Positions 8,471 through 13,862 of a DNA stretch of 14,402 nt are shown piece by piece. The translations under genes and the position numbers were made by a program. A model generated the notes under the pieces. That model made no database searches. It saw only the letters and a list, made by a program, of their open reading frames with translations, and was not told the origin of the DNA. Origin of the DNA: Phycisphaera mikurensis NBRC 102666 (GTDB lineage Bacteria > Planctomycetota > Phycisphaerae > Phycisphaerales > SM1A02); the NCBI GenBank assembly GCA_945870475.1, contig CAMBSR010000028.1, positions 1 to 14,402 of the forward strand. Direction: 5' to 3'. The stretch's first letter is position 1. Every line of letters begins with the position of its first letter.

Positions 8471-8712
8471 GGCTGTTTTCCAGCCCCCCCGGCGAGCCTT
8501 GCGCTTCCGCGCTGCCCGCCCTACCCGTCCTGCCTGAGGCCCTCCCAGGCCCCAGGCCCCTTGTTCCCAGCCGCCGCCCCTTACTGAACACTGGTGGTAC
8601 GACCCCCTGGATTGCCCAGTTCACCAAGATCCGGGGCGTGCGGGTGCATTTCCCACGATTTCGGGCCCCTGATGGCGGCGTGCGCCCTCCCGGCCCGGAT
8701 CGGGCGCCTCGC

Positions 8713-8740
8713 TATCCTCCTTCCTCCCCCTCCAAAGGAG
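8713..8740 (+). promoter_or_regulatory. efp-proximal -10 candidate and ribosome binding site
   Basis: TATCCT (8713-8718) is a -10-like box that would start transcription near 8725. AAAGGAG (8734-8740) is the best Shine-Dalgarno in the window and lies 8 nt before a GTG at 8749. This fixes the efp start at that GTG, although the same frame stays open well upstream. Confidence 0.6.
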
Positions 8741-8748
8741 CACTCCGC

Positions 8749-9303
8749 GTGAAGTCGACCGACCTGCGTTCCAACATGGGCATCAAGCTTGACAACAAGC
8801 TGTACCTGATCACCAAGCTCGAGCACCGGACCCCCGGCAACCTCCGCGCGTTCATCCAGGTGACGATCCGTGACCTGAACAACGGCACGATCATCGAGAA
8901 GCGCCTCCGCTCCGGCGAGGAAGTCGAGCAGGTCGACCTCGACCGCCGGCCCATGGAGTACCTGTTCGAGCAGGGCGGCAAGCACACGTTCATGGACCTC
9001 GAGTCCTACGAGCAGGTCGAGCTGTCGAAGGAATTCGTCGGCGAGCTGCCGCTCTACATCCTCCCGAACAACCAGGTGGTTGTCCTCTGGTGCGATGGCA
9101 AGCCGATCTCCGTGGAAATGCCGCTGACGGTCGCGCTGACCATCACCGACACGCCCCCGGGCATCAAGGGCGCCACCGCCACCAACCAGCTGAAGGAAGC
9201 CACGTGCGAGACCGGCCTCAAGACCCGCGTCCCGCCCTTCATCACCACCGGTGAGAAGATCATCGTGAGCACCGAAGACGGCGCCTACCGCGAGCGCGCG
9301 TAA
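8749..9303 (+). CDS. efp: Translation elongation factor P
   Basis: This 184-residue protein is EF-P, which enters the ribosome between the P and E sites and relieves stalling at consecutive prolines. Length and layout are normal: a KOW-like domain I (about 1-64), then two OB-fold domains. FEQGGKHTFMDLESYEQV (about 74-91) is the classic EF-P central motif, and the C-terminus has the conserved TDTPPGIKGATA and GEKIIVST segments. The loop that reaches the peptidyl-transferase centre reads TPGNLRAF (28-35). The tip residue, Lys in the usual PGKG form, is Asn31 here. Known lysine (EpmA) or deoxyhypusine modifications and Arg rhamnosylation therefore cannot act at this position in the usual way. 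The GTG start is supported by AAAGGAG 8 nt upstream. efp is a single-gene unit on the + strand, converging on transketolase. Confidence 0.96.
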   Translation: MKSTDLRSNMGIKLDNKLYLITKLEHRTPGNLRAFIQVTIRDLNNGTIIEKRLRSGEEVEQVDLDRRPMEYLFEQGGKHTFMDLESYEQVELSKEFVGELPLYILPNNQVVVLWCDGKPISVEMPLTVALTITDTPPGIKGATATNQLKEATCETGLKTRVPPFITTGEKIIVSTEDGAYRERA

Positions 9304-9657
9304 GCGACAGCACGACACCATTCCACGGCGTCACTGCGGCGTCACTGCGGCGTCACAGACGCTTCATAGCCACGTCACAGACGCGTCATAGCCACGTCTC
9401 GCGAGCGCCCCGCAGCGAGCACGGGATCCCTGCACAGCGGCCTCGAATACGGCGAGGCACACGCAGAAGGTTGTCCTCGCCCGGGTCGCCCCACGTGCCG
9501 AGCCCGTTTTCGCGGAGTCCGAGCGCAACCTGGTGGAGCGAGGACGTCCGCGACGCAGGGGTCCCGCGCACAGCGAAGGGGCGCGGCCGGCCGACGAGGA
9601 ACGAAGGCCCCGTGAGGCACGACGCCGATTCAAGCTAGATACAGACTCTGCTGACAC
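9304..9657. other. Gap between convergent efp and tkt genes
   Basis: These 354 bases start with the 11-bp repeat array (9326-9401). A small hairpin, GCCTCG (9440-9445) and CGAGGC (9453-9458), follows without a T-tract. The rest, to 9657, shows no gene I can support: the open frames are Arg-rich and look like high-GC noise. No canonical terminator for either flanking gene is visible. Confidence 0.6.
9326..9401 (+). repeat. Seven-unit direct repeat with exact 11-bp period
   Basis: A CGTCA-like core recurs at 9329, 9340, 9351, 9362 (CTTCA), 9373, 9384 and 9395 (CGTCT), always 11 bp apart. The first three units are near-identical (CGGCGTCACTG twice, then CGGCGTCACAG). The next four form two copies of a 22-bp unit (from 9359 and 9381) that differ at few positions. 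The array starts 22 bp after the efp stop. The period is not a multiple of 3, so it is not a coding repeat. It may be a row of protein-binding half-sites on one face of the helix, or a slippage-derived tandem repeat. Confidence 0.9.
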
Positions 9658-11772
9658 TCACCGGCGCACTGCCACTGCCGCCTCGACCACCGCATCGACC
9701 GTGAACCCAAAGTGCGCGATGATCTTGGGAGCCGGGCCGCTCTCGCCGAAGCTGCGCATGGCGATCACGCGGCCGTCGAGGCCCACGTAGTCGCCCCAGC
9801 CGAGGGCGCTGCCCATCTCGACAGCGACGCGCGCGCGGACCGAAAGCGGAAGCACGGACTCGCGGTACGCCTGCGGCTGCCGTTCGAAGACCAGGGTGCA
9901 CGGCATGCTCACGACGCGCGCCGGGATGCCGCGCTCGGCAAGCTTCGCGTGGGCGTCAACGCAGAGCGAGACCTCGCTGCCGGTACCGATGAGGATGACT
10001 TCCGGCGCCTTGCCGTCGGCCGGGTCGAGGAGTACGTAGCCGCCCTGCTGCGCGCCCGCGGACGGGGCGCAGCGCGTGCGGTCGAGCGTGGGCACGTTCT
10101 GGCGCGTGAGCGCCACGATGCTCGGCGTGTGGCGCGATTCCATGGCCCAGCGGTAGGCCTCGTTGACCTCGTTGGCATCGCAGGGGCGCCACACCGCCAG
10201 GTTCGGCACCGCACGGAGGCCGGCGAGCTGCTCGATGGGCTGGTGCGTGGGGCCGTCCTCGCCGACGCCGATGGAGTCGTGCGTGAACACCCAGAGCGAC
10301 GGGATGCGCATCAGGGCCGCCAGGCGCATCGGCGTGCGCATGTAGTCGGCGAAGATCAGGAAGCCCGCGCCGAAGGCACGGATGCCGGAGAGCACCATGC
10401 CGTTGACGATGGCGCCCATGGCGTGCTCGCGGATGCCGAAGTGCATGTTGCGGCCGTCGTAGCTTCCGCCGAACTCCGGAGGATTGAACGTGCCCGCGCC
10501 CTTGAGGAGGGTCTTGTTGCTCGGGGAGAGGTCGGCGCTGCCGCCCATCATCCACGGCACGCGCTCCATGATGGCGTTGAGCGCCTTGCCGCCCGAGGAA
10601 CGGGTGGCATCGCCCTTGGGGTCGGCGGAATACGCCTTCAGCCCGGCGTCCCAGCCGGCCGGCAGGTCACCGCGCCAGAGCGTCTCGAGTTCCGTGGCCA
10701 GTTCCGGATGCGCAGTGCGGTACGCCGCCCACTTCGCATCCCATGCCGCGCGCGCCGTGGCGCCGCGCGCGCCCATCTTCTCGGCGAAGCGCTCGTGCAC
10801 GCCGGCGGGCACCAGGAACCTGGGTTCCGTGGGCCAGCGATAGACGCCCTTGGTGCGATCGAGCTCTTCGGCACCGAGCGGTTCGCCGTGCGCCTTGGAC
10901 TTGTCCTGGACCTCGGGCGAACCCCAGCCGATGTTGCCGTCCACGATGATGATCGTCGGCCGGCCGGTGGTGGCGCGCGCGTTTGCGTAGGCCGCGTCGA
11001 GCGCGTGCACGTCGTTGCAGTCCTTCACATGCTGCACGTTCCAGCCGTAGCCGTGGAAACGCGCGGTGACGTAGTCCGAGCACGCCAGGTCGGTGCTGCC
11101 GTCGATGGTGATGCGGTTGTTGTCGAAGATCCAGCAGAGGTTCCCGAGGCGCATGTGGCCCGCGGCGCTGGCGGCCTCGTGGGAGATGCCTTCCATCAGG
11201 CAGCCGTCGCCGCAGATGGCCCAGGTGTGGTAATCGAAGAGCTCGAAGCCAGGCTTGTTGTAGCGCGCCGCGAGGAACTTGCCGGCGATCGCCATGCCCA
11301 CCGAGTTCGCAAGCCCCTGCCCCAGCGGGCCGGTGGTGGTCTCGATGCCGGGGGTCACACCGAACTCCGGATGACCGGGCGTGCGCGAATTCACCTGACG
11401 GAACGCGCGGATGTCGTCGAGCGTGACGGCGGCGCGGCCGGTCGGCTTCCCGGCGGCATCGGTCTCCGCGACGCCCGCGAGGTGCAGCAGCGAATAGAGC
11501 AGCATGCACGCGTGGCCGTTGGAGAGGACGAAGCGGTCCCGGTTGGCCCATCGCGGCGCGTTCGGGTCATAGACCATCGCGTCCTGCCAGAGCGAGTAGC
11601 CCACGGTGGCCAGGCCCATCGGCGCGCCGGGGTGGCCGCTGTTGGCCTGCTGCACCGCATCCATGGCAAGGCCACGGATGGTGGTGATGGCGATGCGGTC
11701 GATCAGCGGCACGTCCGAAGGAGTGCCTGCGTTCGGGTCAAGGACGGCGTTGGCGGCGGGCGCTGCGGTCAT
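9658..11772 (-). CDS. tkt: Transketolase
   Basis: This 704-residue thiamine-diphosphate enzyme transfers two-carbon ketol units between sugar phosphates in the pentose phosphate pathway. Key features are SGHPGAP with His47, SNGHA with His87, TTTGPLGQGLANSVGMA (145-161), and the ThDP motif GDGCLMEG (188-195) with closing NN (218-219). The pyrimidine-binding domain has FGIREHAMG with catalytic Glu449 and THDSIGVGEDGPTHQP (497-512). The C-terminal domain ends with FGESGPAPKIIAHFGFT (675-691). All three domains are complete and length is slightly above the usual 660-670. The ATG at 11772 gives a short N-terminal extension before LIDRIAITTIRGLAMDAV. It lies 18 nt after the VTT gene stop and has a TACCCT box 6 nt upstream. 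It is probably the last gene of the yebC operon, with its own internal promoter. Confidence 0.97.
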   Translation of the reverse strand: MTAAPAANAVLDPNAGTPSDVPLIDRIAITTIRGLAMDAVQQANSGHPGAPMGLATVGYSLWQDAMVYDPNAPRWANRDRFVLSNGHACMLLYSLLHLAGVAETDAAGKPTGRAAVTLDDIRAFRQVNSRTPGHPEFGVTPGIETTTGPLGQGLANSVGMAIAGKFLAARYNKPGFELFDYHTWAICGDGCLMEGISHEAASAAGHMRLGNLCWIFDNNRITIDGSTDLACSDYVTARFHGYGWNVQHVKDCNDVHALDAAYANARATTGRPTIIIVDGNIGWGSPEVQDKSKAHGEPLGAEELDRTKGVYRWPTEPRFLVPAGVHERFAEKMGARGATARAAWDAKWAAYRTAHPELATELETLWRGDLPAGWDAGLKAYSADPKGDATRSSGGKALNAIMERVPWMMGGSADLSPSNKTLLKGAGTFNPPEFGGSYDGRNMHFGIREHAMGAIVNGMVLSGIRAFGAGFLIFADYMRTPMRLAALMRIPSLWVFTHDSIGVGEDGPTHQPIEQLAGLRAVPNLAVWRPCDANEVNEAYRWAMESRHTPSIVALTRQNVPTLDRTRCAPSAGAQQGGYVLLDPADGKAPEVILIGTGSEVSLCVDAHAKLAERGIPARVVSMPCTLVFERQPQAYRESVLPLSVRARVAVEMGSALGWGDYVGLDGRVIAMRSFGESGPAPKIIAHFGFTVDAVVEAAVAVRR

Positions 11773-11778
11773 CCCCGC

Positions 11779-11784
11779 AGGGTA
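11779..11784 (-). promoter_or_regulatory. Candidate -10 box (TACCCT) for leaderless tkt transcript
   Basis: On the minus strand TACCCT lies 6 nt before the tkt ATG, inside the 18-nt gap after the VTT gene. The GGGG next to the ATG is too close to be a normal Shine-Dalgarno. Any -35 would lie within the end of the upstream gene, and none is obvious. Confidence 0.4.
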
Positions 11785-11790
11785 CTGGCG

Positions 11791-12561
11791 TCAGGAGAGT
11801 CCGGCGGCCCGCAGCGCACGCTTCCCCACGTGCTGCAGGACGGCGAGCGCGGCGATGAGGGACGCCGTGCCGATGACGACCGCGGCGATGCCCTGCTTGT
11901 CCATGAGTTCAGAAAGATCCTTCGCACCGGTGGCTGCACCCTGCGCGCCAATCCACACGGCCAGCACGGTGCGCGGAAGCATCCCAACGATGCTGCCCAC
12001 CAGCATGTGCAGGAAGCGCACGCCCGAGGCCGCCAGCACCAGGTTCGTGAACGCGAACGGGGAGGTGGGCGGGAAACGGAGCAGCGCCACGATGCCCATG
12101 GTCCGCCACGGCTTCGCGTCCACGAGCGCCTCGCGGACGATGCGCCAGCGCGGGTGGGCGTCGATGCGCTGCGTGGCAGCGTCGCGAAGCACGGCCGAGC
12201 ACAGGAGGTACCCGATCACCGCAGCGCCCACGTAGCCGCTGACGGCCACCATGGTGCCGGTGGCAGTGCCGAACACCCAGCCGGCGAAGACGGCCTGCGC
12301 ATAGGTGGGCAGGAGGCCGAGGCCGGCGCACGCGGCGAAGAGGCCCGCGGCGATCCATGGGGCTGAATCGCCCTGCCCCTGCAGCCACTCGGTCAGTGGC
12401 CCGAGTCGCGCGAAGAGGACGATGCTGCAGACGAGGGGAAGCGTGAACCACGCCACCGAGAGCACCGCGCCCATGACGAGGCGGGGATCGCGCATGGCGT
12501 CCTTGACGTCGATGGCGTCCTTCGCGGCGGCGCCCTGCTCGCGTTGCGGCGATTCGGTCAC
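11791..12561 (-). CDS. VTT (DedA/TVP38-type) membrane protein
   Basis: This 256-residue integral membrane protein belongs to the VTT/SNARE-associated family (TVP38/TMEM64, DedA group). The hydrophobic segments are about 28-50, 68-85, 88-122, 155-178 and 185-207, with a last one near 224-243. The core motif is present: a GWVFGTATGTMVAVSGYVGA stretch (94-113) and, after a charged loop, LLRFPPTSPFAFTNLVLAAS (160-179), in which F/P residues and Asn mark the re-entrant helices of the family. The protein starts at a GTG (12561) overlapping the lipoprotein stop in GTGA; the first 26 residues are polar and cytoplasmic. Relatives are linked to lipid-carrier flipping or membrane homeostasis, but its substrate cannot be told from sequence. 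It lies between a lipoprotein and transketolase in a probable operon. Confidence 0.85.
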   Translation of the reverse strand: MTESPQREQGAAAKDAIDVKDAMRDPRLVMGAVLSVAWFTLPLVCSIVLFARLGPLTEWLQGQGDSAPWIAAGLFAACAGLGLLPTYAQAVFAGWVFGTATGTMVAVSGYVGAAVIGYLLCSAVLRDAATQRIDAHPRWRIVREALVDAKPWRTMGIVALLRFPPTSPFAFTNLVLAASGVRFLHMLVGSIVGMLPRTVLAVWIGAQGAATGAKDLSELMDKQGIAAVVIGTASLIAALAVLQHVGKRALRAAGLS

Positions 12562-13118
12562 GGCGTCGCCAGCTGCCCCTGCGCGGGCTTCTCTGAGACG
12601 TGGCCCGGCGCCTTCGGATCGAGTGCGCCGGGCTTCGCGGCGGTTCCCATCGGATCGCCCGGCGCGGGCGTCACGGGCCCCATCTCGCCGAGGCGCATGC
12701 GGACCTGCCCGAAGAAGTGATCGGCCTGACGCCAGAAGTGGCTCGGGACGGCCCAGTCGGGCGTGGAGAACGTGATCGTCACCGGTGAATCGCTGGAGAC
12801 CTGCGCGGTGAAGCGCCACTGCTCTTCCTCGCGGCGCGGGTCGAGGCCCGGTTCCACCAGGTCGCGACGAAGGTCGCGATAGACCGTCACCCGGTGCGAT
12901 GCCTCGTCGACCTTCACTTCGTTCTGGACCACGATCCAGTCCGAATAGCGCGGCGCGCGTGCGGTCTGCACCACGGCGGCCCAGACGTCGTCGCGCGGAC
13001 GATCGTCGAAGTCGCACTTCTGCGAGTGCCCGCAGCCGGCAAGGAACGCAAGCGCGCATGCCAGCGCAGCGGCGGGGGCGAAGGAGGAAGCGGGAGTGGC
13101 TCGGGAATCAGGCATCAT
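12558..13118 (-). CDS. Putative lipoprotein of unknown function
   Basis: This 186-residue protein has a lipoprotein signal: a hydrophobic stretch at 16-27 and lipobox LAGC at 26-29, so Cys29 is the likely lipid site. The mature part (about 34-150) looks like a single alpha/beta domain with DDVWAAVVQTA, YSDWIVVQNEVKVDEASHR and VTVYRDLRRDL, rich in Trp, Arg and Asp. A Pro/Ala-rich tail follows. I do not recognise the family; it resembles small planctomycete lipoproteins with a VWxA helix after the lipid site. The ATG at 13118 (or the next ATG at 13115) overlaps the end of yebC by 11 or 8 nt, and the stop overlaps the VTT gene start, so translation is probably coupled to both neighbours. Confidence 0.75.
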   Translation of the reverse strand: MMPDSRATPASSFAPAAALACALAFLAGCGHSQKCDFDDRPRDDVWAAVVQTARAPRYSDWIVVQNEVKVDEASHRVTVYRDLRRDLVEPGLDPRREEEQWRFTAQVSSDSPVTITFSTPDWAVPSHFWRQADHFFGQVRMRLGEMGPVTPAPGDPMGTAAKPGALDPKAPGHVSEKPAQGQLATP

Positions 13119-13836
13119 GGATCTCGGCGCTCACGTGCACCTTCTGGACGTCGTCGTGCTCCTCGAGGAGCGCAACCAGCTTGGCCACGCGTGCCCGGGT
13201 GGCATCGTCCACCTCGGTGGTGGAGGTGGGAATGTACGAGACCTCGGCACCCTCGAACGGGATTCCGGCGGATTCCAGTGCGTCGCGGACCTTCCCGAGG
13301 TCTGCCGGGGCGCAGGTCACCTGCCAGCCCTCCTCGCCGCCCACCACGTCCTCGGCGCCCGCGCCGAGGACCACGTCGAACAGCTTCTCCTCGGTGGTGG
13401 CCCCGGCCTGCACCAACACCACTCCCTTGTGGAGGAAGCTGAAGGTGACGCTGCCGGGCACGCCCATGTTGCCGCCGTTCTTGTCGAACAGCGTCCGGAT
13501 CTCGGGCGCGGTCTTGTTGACGTTGGCCACCAGGCACTCGCAGATGATCGCCACGCCGCCCGGGCCGTAGCCCTCGTAGCGAACGGCCTCGAAGGTCTCC
13601 GAATCGTCGCCGCCGGCGCCCTTCTTCACGGCCTTCTCGATGGTGTCGCGGGGCATGTTCGCCGCCTTCGCGTCGTCGATCGCCAGTCGGAGCGACGAGT
13701 TGAACTTGGGATCGCCGCCACCCGTGCGCGCAGCCACGATGATGGCGCGCGAGCACTTGGACCAGATCTTCCCGCGCTTGGCGTCGACGGCGGCCTTGCG
13801 GTGCTTGATGTTCTTCCAAGCGCTATGTCCTGCCAT
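13108..13836 (-). CDS. yebC: YebC/PmpR/TACO1-family protein
   Basis: This 242-residue protein has the full YebC layout. The N-terminal domain carries MAGHSAW...NIKHRKAAVDAKRGKIW, the AARTGGGDPKFNSSLRLAIDDAK segment and MPRDTIEKAVKKG. Then come YEGYGPGGVAI (87-97) and KTAPEIRTLFDKNGGNMG (108-125), typical of domains II and III, with a complete C-terminus. YebC proteins were long called transcriptional regulators. More recent work ties members to translation, helping ribosomes through proline stretches, as TACO1 does in mitochondria. Divergences are HSAW where HSKW is usual and SKCSRAI where FTKxxREI is usual. The ATG at 13836 has an AAGGA about 11 nt upstream. The gene lies 26 nt after the TPR gene and overlaps the lipoprotein gene. 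Confidence 0.95.
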   Translation of the reverse strand: MAGHSAWKNIKHRKAAVDAKRGKIWSKCSRAIIVAARTGGGDPKFNSSLRLAIDDAKAANMPRDTIEKAVKKGAGGDDSETFEAVRYEGYGPGGVAIICECLVANVNKTAPEIRTLFDKNGGNMGVPGSVTFSFLHKGVVLVQAGATTEEKLFDVVLGAGAEDVVGGEEGWQVTCAPADLGKVRDALESAGIPFEGAEVSYIPTSTTEVDDATRARVAKLVALLEEHDDVQKVHVSAEIHDA

Positions 13837-13862
13837 GGTCTCGTGCTTCCTTCAGGCGTCCG

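Larger units (their letters stand above)
8248..8490 (+). ncRNA. Candidate structured RNA or long efp leader
   Basis: Three strong hairpins follow the candidate promoter. H1 (8262-8290) has a GCGC/GCGC stem closed by a GAAA tetraloop and extended by GG/CC pairs with small mismatches. H2 (8308-8347) pairs GGGAC with GTCCC and, inside, GGTGACTG with CAGTTCACC with one bulged T. H3 (8348-8365) is a perfect CACGCTG/CAGCGTG stem with a CTCG loop. Then come a C/T tract, three G-runs, and a GGCTG/CAGCC stem (8471-8485) flanked by a C-run. I recognise no tmRNA, RNase P, 6S or SRP signature. It could be an independent ncRNA or the 5' part of an efp leader of roughly 500 nt. A TATCCT box at 8713 could serve efp separately, which favours independence. 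This is hairpin reading by eye only. Confidence 0.35.
8080..8748. other. Non-coding region between divergent DUF1573 and efp genes
   Basis: These 669 bases have no convincing gene. Codon composition in the open frames is unlike the strongly GC3-biased neighbours. The region contains promoter candidates on both strands, an interrupted palindrome (8135-8166), an AT-richer patch (about 8184-8240), three successive hairpins (8262-8365), a pyrimidine tract (about 8376-8398), three G-runs (8415-8458) and a G/C hairpin (8471-8485). The part from about 8490 to 8700 shows only a small GCCCG/CGGGC stem near 8693-8705. These elements are described separately. Confidence 0.7.

Noticed and set aside
8267..8587. 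A 106-codon + frame (GTG start) with a GGAGGAG 8 nt upstream, encoding a Gly/aromatic patch over the G-runs
   Set aside because: Third-position GC is far below that of neighbouring genes, the start lies inside a stable hairpin stem, and the sequence is low-complexity Pro-rich. The good Shine-Dalgarno keeps it as a faint possibility.
8230..8600. tmRNA, RNase P RNA or 6S RNA in the structured region before efp
   Set aside because: None of the conserved cores (tmRNA tag frame and TpsiC-like end, RNase P CR-I/CR-V, 6S central bubble) could be found by eye.
9326..9401. CRISPR-like array
   Set aside because: The 11-bp units are contiguous with no unique spacers and are far too short; it is a simple tandem repeat or a binding-site array.
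9440..9458. GCCTCG/CGAGGC hairpin as a terminator of efp
   Set aside because: Only a 6-bp stem, no T-tract, and about 140 nt after the stop codon.
9364..9657. A 97-codon minus-strand frame in the efp-tkt gap
   Set aside because: Arg/Ser/Ala-rich, overlaps the repeat array, has no start signal and no recognisable motif.
9712..12366. An 884-codon + strand open frame antisense to transketolase and the VTT gene
   Set aside because: Transketolase is certain on the minus strand; the antisense product has biased composition and no domain.
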